Shown: positions 17,335 to 27,917, counted from the stretch's first letter. The stretch is DNA of 64,000 nt from Salegentibacter salegens (GCF_900142975.1 NZ_LT670848.1:930001-994000); one strand, 5' to 3'. Made by a program: numbers and translations. The notes: generated by a model not told the origin, from the letters alone.

Positions 17335-18051
17335 ATGAAGACTGTTGATAAGATGGAAGTGCTACACAGCCAAAGTGCCGAATTTGTTGAAAAAGGTGAA
17401 AGCGGTAAATTTTTAAAGTTAATCCCCGACACATTTATTATTAAGGGTGAAGAGAAAGATGGTGTTTTTAACCAGGGTTACGCGATTAGACATATAAACA
17501 GGCAGGATATACTACTAATTGATGTGGTTGAAAAATCTACAAAAGATGCCGTAAAGAAACTGGTAACCGATGGCTATAAAATAAAGGGAATTTTAATTAC
17601 CTGCGATGCTATCTTAAAAGATGCTTATGCCGATTTAAAAACCATTTCTGAAGATGCCGGAGGCGCCCCAATTTTTGCACATCCACGCAACAATTTTAAA
17701 GACAGTTTTAAAACTAAAGATATAACCGAACGCAAAGGAGTTTTAAAAGATTTCGGTTTAAAAGTATTTGATCTTCCCGGAAACGGCGGTGCTTCAGTAG
17801 TAATTTATTCTGAAGTAAATGACGGGATGTTATTCCCTGGTGAAGATGCCGAAGGCTCTCCTTATGATTCAGATTTGAATACTTTTAAAAGACCAAAAAT
17901 GGATAAATCTAACGACGATTTTGGTTTGGCAGGAAGTTGGAGCGCTTTTGAAGAAGAATTTTCCTATTTATTTCCGCGAAAAGGAAAACCCGGTTTCAAT
18001 ATTGAAGAAGGACAACAATCCGATATTTTAAATGCACTAAGCAGAAGTTAG
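17335..18051 (+). CDS. Metallo-beta-lactamase-fold protein lacking metal ligands
   Basis: 238 residues from the ATG at 17335. The order of elements is that of an MBL fold: ILLIDVVEKSTKDAVKKL, ILITCDAILKDAYADL, APIFAHPRNN, VFDLPGNGGASVVIY and DGMLFPGEDAEG. At each metal site the ligands are replaced: the T-H-x-H-x-D-H position reads TCDAILKD (residues 89-96), PGHTxGS reads PGNGGAS, and GD reads GED. It is thus probably a non-hydrolytic relative, perhaps a binding or structural protein. It follows the PPTase by 73 bases and ends before two hairpins. The fold call is by eye. Confidence 0.6.
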   Translation: MKTVDKMEVLHSQSAEFVEKGESGKFLKLIPDTFIIKGEEKDGVFNQGYAIRHINRQDILLIDVVEKSTKDAVKKLVTDGYKIKGILITCDAILKDAYADLKTISEDAGGAPIFAHPRNNFKDSFKTKDITERKGVLKDFGLKVFDLPGNGGASVVIYSEVNDGMLFPGEDAEGSPYDSDLNTFKRPKMDKSNDDFGLAGSWSAFEEEFSYLFPRKGKPGFNIEEGQQSDILNALSRS

Positions 18052-18062
18052 AGAATATAATT

Positions 18063-18145
18063 AAGCTGTTTCGAAAGTAGCCGGCTGAATATTCACAACT
18101 TTGGTTCAGAATATTAAAGAGGCTATTTTTCAAACAGCTTTTTTA
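18063..18145 (+). terminator. Long-stem hairpin after the MBL-like gene
   Basis: AAGCTGTTTCGAAAGTAGCC (18063-18082) pairs with the segment 18121-18140 at 17 of 20 positions, and a T-run follows. The 38-base loop contains a second inverted repeat (AATATTC / GAATATT). Confidence 0.65.
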
Positions 18146-18149
18146 TAAG

Positions 18150-18197
18150 AAGCCATAAATAGAGAAGAAAAACCTTCTGTATTTGTGGCTTTTTTTA
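18150..18197 (+). terminator. Second terminator in tandem
   Basis: AAGCCATAAATA pairs with TATTTGTGGCTT with a short loop, followed by seven T. It backs up the hairpin just upstream and isolates the aconitase gene. Confidence 0.75.
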
Positions 18198-18323
18198 TGC
18201 TATAATTTTGCATCTCCTATAATTAATAAGGAGTTAAGTTTACTTAGTAAGATATAAGATATTGTTAAACGCACCCCTTGTTCCTATAAATTGTAATATT
18301 TTAAAGTTTAAAAATAACCAACT

Positions 18324-20345
18324 ATGTCTAAATTAAACGTAACTCAAAAATTAATTAAAGAACATTTGCTCAAGGGAGAAATGATTCCCGGCAAGGAAAT
18401 AGGAATAAAAATAGATCAGGCATTGTTGCAGGATGCTACAGGAACGCTTGTACAGTTAGAGCTGGAAGCAATGGGACTGGAAAAAGCCCAGACCGAAGTA
18501 GCAGTGCAATATGTAGATCATAACCTGCTACAAACCGATTTTAAAAATGCCGATGACCATTTGTTTTTACTTTCGGCAGCGCAAAAATTCGGACTTTGGT
18601 ATAGTAGACCAGGAAATGGCGTAAGCCACCCTGTACATATGGAACGCTTTGGGAAACCGGGCAAAACAATGGTTGGTTCAGATAGTCACACCCCGGCAGC
18701 AGGATCTTTAGGAATGCTCGCCATTGGTACCGGCGGACTTGATGTGGCGGCCGCAATTGCGGGTCAGCCTTATTTTGTGAAAATGCCAGAAGTTTGGGGC
18801 GTAAAACTTACCGGGAATTTACCAGACTGGGTAAGTGCTAAAGATGTGATTCTGGAAATGTTACGCCGCCACGATGTAAAAGGTGGAGTAGGAAAAGTAA
18901 TAGAATATTATGGCGACGGACTTAAGAATTTAAGTGCGATGGATCGCCATGTAATTGCCAATATGGGCGCTGAACTTGGTGCTACCACAACCGTATTCCC
19001 AAGTGATAACGAAACAAAAAGGTTCCTGAAATCTCAGCAACGTGAAGACGACTGGAGAGAGTTAGTAGCCGATGAAGGTTGTGAATACGATCTTCACGAA
19101 GAAATTATTTTAGATGAACTTGTTCCGCTAATTGCCCTGCCAACCAGCCCGGGTAATGTTGTGCCGGTAAGTGAAGTGGCAGGAAAACCAATTAGCCAGG
19201 TGGTTATTGGATCTTCAGCAAACCCAGGTTTACGTGATTTCTGGATAGCAGGAGCTATGGTTGAAGATAGAGCTATTAGTAGTGATGTGTCTTTTGATGT
19301 TAACCCAACCTCAAGACAAATTATTCAGAATATGATTGAAAACCGAACTTTTGCCAATTTAATTAAAGCAGGAGCACGTTTTCACCAATCGGGTTGTATG
19401 GGCTGTATAGGTATGGGACAGGCACCGGCATCAGGCACTATTAGTTTGCGTACTATGCCTAGAAACTTCCCCGATCGTTCTGGTACAAAAGACGACCAGG
19501 TACATTTATGTAGTCCTGAAACTGCTGCGGCTTCAGCCTTAACCGGAAAAATCACCGATCCAAGAGATATGGAGAAGTTGTATAATATGAAATATCCTAA
19601 GTTTGAATATCCTGAATTTCATATTATTAAGGAAGATATGCTGGTTGCCCCGCCAGAAGATGGCTCTAAAGTTCAACTTCAGAAAGGACCAAACATTAAA
19701 TCGCTTCCATATATTGAACCTATGCAGGACAAATATAGTGTGCCGGTTATGCTAAAAATGGGAGATAATATTTCTACCGATGAAATCTTAAAAGCAGGAG
19801 CAGAGGTACTACCTTTTAGAAGTAACCTGCCAGAAATTAGTAAATTCTCTTACACGGTTATTGATGAGAGCTTCTATGACAGGGCGATGAAAGCTAAAAG
19901 TGAGCACGGTGGCCATATTGTGGTGGCAAAAGATAACTATGCCCAGGGCTCCAGTAGGGAACACGCAGCAATAGCGCCGAAATATTTAGGCCAGGTTGCG
20001 GTAATCGCGAATAGTTATGCAAGAATTGCCTGGCAAAACCTGGTGAATTTTGGTATCCTTCCGCTGGAGTTTATCGATATCGCCGATTATGAAAAGATAG
20101 ATCAGGAAGATCAAATAATTTTTAGAAACCTTCGGGGAGACATTAAAAACCGAAAGAATATTAAGGTAATTGTCAAAAAAGCAAATGGCGATAAACTGGA
20201 CTTCGAGACCAAACACAGTATGAGTGACAGGCAAATAAACATTCTGATGAAAGGTGGAATTATCAATGAGTTTAAAGAACGCATTGAAGCCAACGAACTC
20301 GGTGAAGACCAGGCCAAAGATGCTGAAGAAGCTAAAACAAAATGA
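18324..20345 (+). CDS. Aconitate hydratase (Aquifex/LeuC-like type)
   Basis: 673 residues, shorter than AcnA (~890) and matching the Aquifex-type aconitase layout. The catalytic domains hold VGSDSHTPAAGSLGMLAIG near residue 115 and the three 4Fe-4S cysteines: CMGC near 357 and LCSPETAAAS near 394. The C-terminal swivel domain is present (MLKMGDNISTDEI, YAQGSSREHAA). It interconverts citrate and isocitrate in the TCA cycle. The last ~20 residues are a charged tail. A perfectly symmetric terminator abuts the stop. Confidence 0.9.
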   Translation: MSKLNVTQKLIKEHLLKGEMIPGKEIGIKIDQALLQDATGTLVQLELEAMGLEKAQTEVAVQYVDHNLLQTDFKNADDHLFLLSAAQKFGLWYSRPGNGVSHPVHMERFGKPGKTMVGSDSHTPAAGSLGMLAIGTGGLDVAAAIAGQPYFVKMPEVWGVKLTGNLPDWVSAKDVILEMLRRHDVKGGVGKVIEYYGDGLKNLSAMDRHVIANMGAELGATTTVFPSDNETKRFLKSQQREDDWRELVADEGCEYDLHEEIILDELVPLIALPTSPGNVVPVSEVAGKPISQVVIGSSANPGLRDFWIAGAMVEDRAISSDVSFDVNPTSRQIIQNMIENRTFANLIKAGARFHQSGCMGCIGMGQAPASGTISLRTMPRNFPDRSGTKDDQVHLCSPETAAASALTGKITDPRDMEKLYNMKYPKFEYPEFHIIKEDMLVAPPEDGSKVQLQKGPNIKSLPYIEPMQDKYSVPVMLKMGDNISTDEILKAGAEVLPFRSNLPEISKFSYTVIDESFYDRAMKAKSEHGGHIVVAKDNYAQGSSREHAAIAPKYLGQVAVIANSYARIAWQNLVNFGILPLEFIDIADYEKIDQEDQIIFRNLRGDIKNRKNIKVIVKKANGDKLDFETKHSMSDRQINILMKGGIINEFKERIEANELGEDQAKDAEEAKTK

Positions 20346-20383
20346 AAATTGATATTCCCGAAGCTTCGGGAATATCAATTTTT
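20345..20383 (+). terminator. Terminator of the aconitase gene
   Basis: A perfect 19-base-arm palindrome, AAAATTGATATTCCCGAAG and its complement, beginning at the last base of the stop codon and ending in a T-run. A smaller hairpin with the same CCCGAA/TTCGGG core follows at 20384-20404. Confidence 0.9.
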
Positions 20384-20445
20384 ATCCCGAATTCACTTCG
20401 GGATTCATATTATTATCTACCTGGTTTCTGAAACAAGTGTAGGAT

Positions 20446-20478
20446 AAAAAAAACCCTGATGCGAAACATCAGGGTTTT
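20446..20478 (-). terminator. Terminator of the hpf gene (bidirectional)
   Basis: AAAACCCTGATG pairs with CATCAGGGTTTT around a short loop; runs of A and T on the two sides suit termination from either direction. It lies 27 bases after the hpf stop. Confidence 0.85.
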
Positions 20479-20504
20479 CTATGCATTAAACTGAAAAATT
20501 ATTC

Positions 20505-20810
20505 TTAGTTAGAATGTGTTTTCATTTGGCCTTTTCTTTTTGATAACTGGCGTTCAAGATCTCTAACAGTTTCAGAAGCTGCAGCTTCAAACGAGTTTTC
20601 ATTAGATTCAGCGAAGATTTGAGGACCGGGAGCGCTCAATTTAATATTGCAGATATAACCCTTGGGATCCTGGGCTTCTTCTTTCTTAAAATATACCTGG
20701 GCTTTCACGATCCAATCATATTTTGTCTCCAGTTTATCTAATTTTTTTTGAGCGAAATCTTGTAGGTTTTCGTCTTTATCGATTTTTACGAACTGATATA
20801 TTGCTTCCAT
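20505..20810 (-). CDS. hpf: Ribosome hibernation promoting factor (HPF/RaiA, short form)
   Basis: 101 residues with the ribosomal S30AE/HPF domain: LQDFAQKKLDKLETKYDWIVKAQVYFKKEE, then CNIKLSAPGPQIFAES and FEAAASETVRDLERQLSKRKGQ. It binds the 30S subunit in the cleft used by tRNA and mRNA and silences ribosomes in stationary phase. The length equals the domain alone, so this is the short type without the dimerising C-terminal domain. It is transcribed alone. Confidence 0.88.
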   Translation of the reverse strand: MEAIYQFVKIDKDENLQDFAQKKLDKLETKYDWIVKAQVYFKKEEAQDPKGYICNIKLSAPGPQIFAESNENSFEAAASETVRDLERQLSKRKGQMKTHSN

Positions 20811-21061
20811 AAATAAGTTTATTTTAGTACTGCCAATAAACCCATAATTCTCTTAGTACCCAAATCAATTAAGTGATTCTTAGCAAAGCTTTAAGAATAT
20901 TTTTAAGTGTATAAACTCATTTTTTAGTTGAAAGGTAGAATAGCAGAAAATAACCAATAAAAGAATTCAAAATAATTAACGATTTAGCAATTTAAAAGTC
21001 TTTTAAGATTAATCCATGCTTAAAGATTGTATCTTAAGCTAAGAATCTTATGAGGACACCT

Positions 21062-21553
21062 ATGAAGCTATATATCAAATATTTAACTATTATTATCGCA
21101 TTATTTTTATTGCAAAGTTGCGGTAGTAGTGCCGATACTACAAAAATAGCTGAAACTAAGGCATTAATAGAAAGCGGGGAATTTAAAATTGAACACGATT
21201 GGCTAAATCCAATGGCCGGCGGTAGAATTAACCTGATAGGAAATCCTAATTTTATACGCTTTAAAAAAGATTCTGTGAATTTGTTTCTGCCATTTTTTGG
21301 AGAACGTTTTTCTGGCGGTGGCTATAATAGCGAAGGCGGCATTATTTATAACGGCCCGTTACAGGATTTTGAAATAAGCAGCGGCAGGAATAATTCCCAA
21401 GTCATTAAATTTTCGACCGACCAGGGTACAGAAAACCTAAATTTTACGATAAATATTTATCCTGAAGGAGATGTAAGTACACGGGTAAATAGCAGCCAAC
21501 GATCTTTTATATCTTACCAGGGAAAGATAGGTGAGCTTAAAGAAGAGGATTAA
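21062..21553 (+). CDS. DUF4251 lipoprotein
   Basis: 163 residues from the ATG at 21062; another ATG lies 12 bases upstream and cannot be excluded. The signal peptide KYLTIIIALFLLQSC ends in an LQSC lipobox. The mature domain, IESGEFKIEHDWLNPMAGGRINL followed by FLPFFGERFSGGGYNSEGGIIYNG, matches the DUF4251 pattern of Bacteroidota surface or periplasmic lipoproteins. Function is unknown. It is the last gene with a clear chromosomal look before the accessory zone. Confidence 0.8.
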   Translation: MKLYIKYLTIIIALFLLQSCGSSADTTKIAETKALIESGEFKIEHDWLNPMAGGRINLIGNPNFIRFKKDSVNLFLPFFGERFSGGGYNSEGGIIYNGPLQDFEISSGRNNSQVIKFSTDQGTENLNFTINIYPEGDVSTRVNSSQRSFISYQGKIGELKEED

Positions 21554-21594
21554 GACCAGAAGTAAAGAATGATGCTATTGATTCTTAAATAATC

Positions 21595-21642
21595 TATTTT
21601 ACATAATATAAATTATAGGGCAAATGATCATTATGTAAAATA
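21595..21642. other. Inverted repeat downstream of the DUF4251 gene
   Basis: TATTTTACATAAT (21595-21607) pairs exactly with ATTATGTAAAATA (21630-21642) around a 22-base loop. No T-run follows, so it may be a weak terminator, a protein-binding site or the edge of the inserted island. The rest of 21554-21819 is AT-rich with nothing else recognised. Confidence 0.4.
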
Positions 21643-21819
21643 TCCCCGAACCTGTTAGTGACATTTTAAAATTTATAACGAAATATTTTAAATATACTAT
21701 TTATTTAATTCTATTAAGGCGTAATTATCTTATAATCAAAAGATGTTTTAATTTAATTGTGAAAAAATCAGTGAAAACTTTGTGATATGAATCCTTTTAT
21801 AAAAGCTCATTGTGAAAAT

Positions 21820-24800
21820 TTAAAAATCAATTTGAGTTACTTTATAATTATCATCTTTCTCGTTTATGTATGTACCATATTTTGATTGATAAAATTTTAA
21901 TTTCCTTTCAATTCTTTTATGCTGGTATAATTTAACATTTCCAAGAGCATGTTTAAGCAATTCGAATCCTTCTTTAGTAATTACAACTATCCAACCACTA
22001 CCACTGTCGGAATGCAAGTTTCGATTATTATTATATTCTTCTCCTGATTGCCAATAAACAGATTCAACCACTATATCGCCTTTATTATTTAACCATCTAA
22101 AATTGCCCTGCGAGCTTAAGTGTAAGCCCATATATTCAGCTAATTCTGCGTTAAACGCCAACCAATTTCTTTTTTTATTAAATGTCATTAGCCAGTTAAA
22201 ATAGCAGATATTATTTGTTACCTCTCCAAATTCATAATTTTCATAATAGCATTTGAATATTCTTGAAAAGATTAAGTTGGATTTTATAGGGGTATCAAAG
22301 CGATCAATAAATGATTGTCGATTCTCACTAGTATATCCATCTCCCTGTCCTTTGATTTTGGTAGATTCGGCAAGGACTATTAAATCTTTGTAAACCAGCG
22401 ATTTCAGGGTAGCATTCACATAATCATCTGTTAATTCGTGAGCCCATTTTTCATTCGCCGAAGGTGCATAGTTATCATTATTTAAAATCGATTTAATGAA
22501 TTTTGGTTTTTCTTGAGGTTTTATATAGTACATTGCTTCATCAAAAATATTTGAAATGTACTCTGCTAAATCTCTATCAATTTTCCTTAACTCTACTAAT
22601 TCTTTTAAGACAATCATCATTCCATTTATAACAGATTGAGTTCTTGGCCTTAAGTATGTAGTTTTTACTCTGAATTTATTATCAAATAAATCTCTTAGTT
22701 CTTCTTCAGACAAAAATTTGTACCATCCTGGAGTAACCTTATTTTGTGAGAGTTGTTTTACTCTTGTGGCTAAATTAATTAAATCGTAATCAGTCTGTTC
22801 ACTTAATAATTTTAGTTCACTTTCATATAGCCAAACATACTCTAATGGATTATCTGTTTCGGGCAAAAACCCTTTCCGGTCAACTCGTTCAATTCTATCT
22901 TTTTCTGGAATGATCAATCCTCCCCTTTTATTCAACTTTAAAGTATATGCCAAGGGTTCTCTTTTAGTTTTTACTTTATAAAATTCGCCAACATTTAAAT
23001 CCATTCTATCCATAACTCTAATAGCAATATTATGAATATCAAACCTTTCATGATTTAAAAGATGTGCTATCTCAGTGGTGAAACTTTGTAAAAATCTAGT
23101 CTCTTTTAAGCTTATGCTAGCAATTAGCTTAATGAAAGAATCGTAATATTGCTCTTCAAATAATCTATTTAATAATACAGTGATTAAGCCCTTGTTTTGA
23201 TCAATATTCTCTAACAAAATTTCATTAATGATATCGTCAAACCTACACGGGATCTCCATTAAAAAAATTATAGTTTGGTAAAGTAATTCCTCCGTAGATA
23301 AGTTACCATTTATTGGCGGGGTACCTTCGGTCGTAAAATGAGACTTTAAGAGCTGATTTTTATAATTATTAATTTCAGTATACAAATCTTCAATCTGTAT
23401 CTCGTCAAACATAAGGCTGAAGATAGAATCATATCTAGCAATAACAGATTCATGGTCAATTTTAAAATTTTCTAAAAAATCTTTAACTGCTTTATCTTGT
23501 ACAATCTCTTTATCCTCAATTTTATGGTATAGAGTGTATGCCTTTATTTTTAGACCATTATCATAAACTTCACTCCAGCTATTTAAAGTAGATTGAGCAA
23601 GCGCTTCTTCTATTAATTGTTTCGTCTTATCCAGATCACCTTTACTATGAAAAATTTCTGCAAACTTCAGCAAATCGATACCATCGAACTTTTTTATTTT
23701 CAATAGTTCTTCTAATTGAACTAAACTTAAGTTCGGTGAAAGCTTTTCTATTATGCTGATCCATTTAAAGTAACCGTGCTCTTCTTCCCCATTTATAGAT
23801 TCAACTAATTGGTGATAGTTCTTTATAGTTTGAATTGCCTCATCTTTAGAATAGGTTGTTCCACCTTTAAGAGATAAATAAGAACTTGTATCTCGTTTTT
23901 CTTTAACAATTACATCATCTATTCCTATTTTCTGTAAATCAATGTTCTTCTTAATGGAATATTTTTTGATTTTATTTAGATAATCGTTCCTGTGTTCTAA
24001 AATTGAATATACCTTTAAATCCTTTACTATTTTATTAATCTCAGAGGTAGACAAATCATAATGTAATAAATTGTTTAAAAAGCTACCCCTGCCATAGTAT
24101 ATATTATCAAAGGCAATAACTGTTCTTATATATAAGGAAACTAAAAGGTTCTTTTTTTCAGGTAACTTCTTTAAAATATGTTCCAACAGTATCTCTATTC
24201 CATCATTTAAACCTACAAGCCCTTCCATTAAAACATATTTGAAAATTTCAAACCCGTTGCCTTTATTAAGCGAATAACGGAGGATTTCCATCGCCGGTGT
24301 ATGTGACGCAGAATTTACCTTTTGGTAAATAGAGTCCAATTTCTCCAAATAAAATTTTAGTTCATCAGAGTCAATTTCTTTGAATTTTCCCAACCACTCA
24401 ACCAAATAGTCAATTTGATCATCCTTTTCTCCTCTTACATCGAGTGAGATTTCCATTAATGTTTCTAATATTTTCTTACCTTCATCTATCCTTCCTAATA
24501 TCGACCATAGTTTAATCTGAGAAACACCTTTTTCAATTCTATCTGTATTATACCCATCTTGAAAAATGGATTTATTAAGCCTCCTTAAGTTGTCTATACA
24601 CCACTCATCATTCCTCCCACTTTCAATAACCCATTCTATTACTTCTTGTTGCTTGCTTTCTCCCCAATATCTAAGATTATTTTCCCATTCAACAGAAATT
24701 TCTGAAAGTAGTCGATTTAATAATTCGTCAGAAACTTCTGTGGAAAGCCTTAATATCAATATTATAATATCAGCTTTATTTTCATGAATAGCATATTCGT

Positions 24801-26375
24801 GACCCCTGTCAGTTATATGGTTATGGAAATAATTAAAGATTTGTTTCATTCGAAAACAAAACTGTATCGATGCATTTTCTTTCTTAAGAAAGATGTAGGC
24901 GTAGGACTTTCCTAATTCTGCATATTCATTGCAAAATGCTTTTAAATTGGTGTTTTTAAATTCTGGTAGAAATTGTGCGGTATCTTTTGAAAAATCTTTA
25001 TATAATAGATAATATAATCTGGAATAATTGAATATGTAATTAAAAGAACCTGCAAGATTCATAGAGGAGGAATTTACTTTTTTTTCTAAAGGATGCGCAG
25101 TCTTTTCAAAAGCTAATTTCCCTCCTTTCACATTATCGTTAATTATTACCTCAAATAATCCCAATCTTAAATTAGCCGGAGAATCATTTTTTAAAACCCA
25201 TTTGGATAATTGAGATTTACAATGTTCATAAAAGTTATTTTCATTTTCAAGGTACCATACTACTTCAAAATAAAAAGTGAATAAATATTCATTAGGAATA
25301 ATATGTTTAACTTTTTCGTGCAGTTCAGAGATTCCATCCCAATCGTTTTCATCAATTCTGAATTGTAAAATTTCACTAATTGATTCAATAAGCACATCCC
25401 TATTTTCATCAACAGGAAATTCTTTTAGAACTTCAAAACCCTTTAATTTAGCTAAAATATCATCAATAGGATTAAAAAGACTTGAAGCCTTAGCCCATTT
25501 TTTTACTAACTGAATTTGGTCAATTTCATATACGGAGTTGTTAGTTCTTTTCCTTGGAGAAACTTGTTTAATATTCTTTAAAATAAATGTCGGTTCAGCT
25601 TTAAGAAATATTTCAAACGATAATTTTTTTAACCCCTGTTTAAATAATGCTATGCAATAATCCAAAGCAACTTCTTTTTCTACCAATAATTCTACATTAT
25701 TATAGATAAAAGAATTTGCTACATCTATCATAGATAATTGATGAAAGGTCTCATAGTACAAACTTGGAGTGAAGTTGTTAGTTCTCTGTCTTAGCTCATA
25801 TTCGGATAGTGAACAAATAAGTAAGGACTTTGGTTTTTTTACATAACTACTAGCTAAGGCTGTTAGATTAATATCTTCTTGAATATAAGTCGTATTTCTA
25901 TATTCATACCATTGTTGCCTGAAGTAATCCTGGGAAGTTAACTCTGTAATTAAATCAAACTTTTTTGCTTGAAATAAGTGATAGATAATATTCCACCTGT
26001 ATTCATCATTATTTAAGTTTTTAATACCTTCATATATTTTCAAATGAAAATCAATATCCAATTGTTCGTCAATTTCATCTGAAAAAAAATCTTTTGATGT
26101 TTCCTCTACAAGAAATTCTTTAAAACTATTGTGGAAGAATTGCCATATATTACTTTTTTTGAAAAAATAATGCTCTGACATTTTTTTAGCTTCTTCTGCC
26201 TCTTTTCTGGAAAAAGAGAAATTAGAAAGAAGTTTTACGTCAATATAAGAATATCGGAACCTTGATAAAATGCCGAGGAGTTCAACAAATTCATTTTTGT
26301 CTTTAACTTTATTCCAAAAATTCCTGTATTCATCGAAAATGTCACCACTAAAAACGTTGTATTTAACTATACTAT
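21820..26375 (-). pseudogene. C-terminal remnant of a giant STAND-like NTPase
   Basis: The frame runs without a stop from the edge of the palindrome at 26375 to the TAA at 21820, about 1,518 codons; the ATG at 26181 is internal. Near the N-terminal edge is IWQFFHNSFKEFLVEE, the winged-helix motif that follows the NTPase core of NACHT/STAND proteins. The remaining ~1,400 residues are helical, TPR- or ARM-like repeats of the sort used as sensors. No Walker A or effector domain remains, so the 5' half is lost. Many intact relatives are antiphage sensors (Avs-like), but that function is inferred. Truncation coincides exactly with the 84-bp palindrome shared with the broken integrase. Confidence 0.6.
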
Positions 26376-26459
26376 GGGAGTGTTAGCTCAACTCTGTCTG
26401 CTTCTTCTCCCGGGGGTACCCCCGGGAGAAGAAGCAGACAGAGTTGAGCTAACACTCCC
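26376..26459. repeat. 84-bp perfect palindrome made of two mirrored IS256 right ends
   Basis: Each 42-base arm is identical to 57798-57839, the right end of the intact IS256 element: half of its hairpin (TTCTTCTCCCGGGGGTA...) plus the terminal repeat (GGGAGTGTTAGCTCAACTCT...). The axis is the TA at 26417/26418. The flanking eight bases differ (TATACTAT and ATATTTCC), so there is no target duplication. Both neighbouring genes are truncated at its edges. This is a deletion scar, not an IS copy. Confidence 0.92.
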
Positions 26460-27655
26460 ATATTTCCAAAACTATGTCTAGCTATATGGTTTGATAAATT
26501 CTTAGTAATTCCACATTTTATACCTATCACCTTAAGATATTTATTCAGCTGTTTAGTAGAGTTTTTTGTTTTTCGATAGATATCTTCTGCTTGCTTTGGA
26601 TCTGCGTTTCGTAAAAAAGGAAATATATAATTCTCGTTAAAACTTCTTTCCTTTTCATATTTGTACAAGATAGATTTAGCCTTAATTGGAATTTTAAGGC
26701 TTAATGGTTTCTCATTTTTATTCATAATATAATAAAGTCTATCATCTTTAAAATCCGACCATTTTAATTTGAGAATATCAGAAATGCGTATTCCAGCAAA
26801 ATAAAAAGCAAGCAACCATATGTTTTTAGTATGCCAGATAGTCGAATCTTCCTCCAATTCAAGTAATTCTATACACTCAATCTCATTTATGTTCAAACCA
26901 ATTTTATTCCCTGAAGTCAGCTTAATTTTTTCTTTATCTCCCGCGAAAGGATAATATTTTGGATCTACAATCCCATCTTTAATTGCTGCGTTGAACATAG
27001 TCCTAATAAAAATGAGCTGATTTGTAACCGTTCGAGTTTTTTGCCCTAAATAAGCTGTACAAAAAGTTTTATATCTATTAATAAATGACATATTGATATC
27101 TTGAAAAGATAACCTTTTGTTCTTCTTGAAATAAAAAACACCATCTAAAGTGGGATTTTTTGAATTTCTACCTCTACTTATACGATCTTTTCTCCTTTGC
27201 ATTATTGCTTCAATAGCTTTTTCTTTATTAATACTTTTGTTTAAGTTCAAAAATTCTTCGATGTTATAAAGTGTTGATAATTCGGATTTAGCAACTGAAA
27301 AAACCTCTTGATCATATTTTTGCTCAATCCTTTCGCTCGCCAAAAAAAAGAAGGATTTTTTTACCTTAAACCCTACTATTTTCTTTTTCATTTCTTTAGA
27401 AGAAATAGAATCATTATTCTGAAAAGATACATTATTGGCTTCTGTAAGTTTGACCCTTAAATAATTATTTAAACGTTGAGAGTTGGGATAACTTTTTTTT
27501 ACTATTCCTTTTTTATTGTCCCAATCTTTTTCCAAAACATACTGACCTAAAAAACAATAATTAGTTGCATAATTCTTACTTATTCGAAGAGCTAAAGGAG
27601 CCGTTCCATCATTCCGTTCTTTATTCTTCCGTCTAACAACTTTTATTGATGCCAT
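26460..27655 (-). pseudogene. Tyrosine integrase, 3'-truncated
   Basis: About 398 native residues from the ATG at 27655 (MASIKVVRRKNKERNDGTAPL), the usual start of Bacteroidota site-specific integrases with an Arm-binding domain. The catalytic domain shows FAGIRISDILKLKWSDF (first Arg) and HIARHSFGN (His-x-x-Arg). The frame then enters the palindrome, adding 29 foreign residues, so the second conserved His and the nucleophilic Tyr are lost and the enzyme must be inactive. A tRNA-derived attachment site lies just upstream, so it was the integrase of an island inserted there. Confidence 0.88.
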
Positions 27656-27701
27656 AATATTGATATTCAAGCTTATAAAGATAGCTAATTATTTGAAAAA
27701 G

Positions 27702-27717
27702 GGGTACAGAATAGGTA
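27702..27717 (+). repeat. 16-bp direct repeat, copy 1 (GGGTACAGAATAGGTA)
   Basis: Identical to 27918-27933, 216 bases away, with the tRNA fragment between them. Copy 1 is itself part of an 11-bp tandem (GGTACAGAATA twice). The position beside the integrase start suits arm-type integrase or excisionase binding sites, but this is inferred from placement only. Confidence 0.6.
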
Positions 27718-27825
27718 CAGAATAAATTGATATTAAATGATAGTAGATATAATCAAATTTAATTATTCTCCCTGTATTTCATTGATTTTAGGTATACTTA
27801 GTGCATTTTGCTTTTATAATATTCA

Positions 27826-27870
27826 GGTTCATAACCCGGAGGTCCCGAGTTCAAATCTCGGTCTCGCTAC
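27826..27870 (+). other. tRNA-Met(CAU) 3' fragment: integration attachment site
   Basis: The sequence from GGTTCATAACCCGG to TCTCGCTA matches the anticodon loop (CAT), variable loop, T-arm (CCGAG-TTCAAAT-CTCGG) and 3' acceptor strand of a tRNA with CAU anticodon. Upstream bases cannot complete the anticodon stem or the 5' half, so it is not a functional tRNA. Tyrosine integrases commonly use such 3' tRNA segments as att cores, and a broken integrase gene lies 171 bases away. Confidence 0.82.
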
Positions 27871-27879
27871 AGTAAAATC

Positions 27880-27909
27880 AAAGCTTTCGAGAAATCGGGA
27901 GCTTTTTTT
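27880..27909 (+). terminator. Terminator after the tRNA fragment
   Basis: AAAGCTTTCGA pairs with TCGGGAGCTTT (two G-U pairs) around GAAA, followed by seven T. It is probably the terminator that once served the whole tRNA gene. Confidence 0.75.
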
Positions 27910-27917
27910 ATTTCAAT

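Noticed and set aside
26376..26459. The palindrome as a MITE or a small IS copy
   Set aside because: There is no target duplication and both flanking genes are truncated exactly at its edges, which a simple insertion would not cause.
26372..26460. The last 29 residues of the integrase frame as a real C-terminus
   Set aside because: They are a translation of the IS-derived palindrome.
27826..27870. A functional tRNA-Met gene
   Set aside because: No 5' acceptor strand or D-arm is present and the anticodon stem cannot pair fully.
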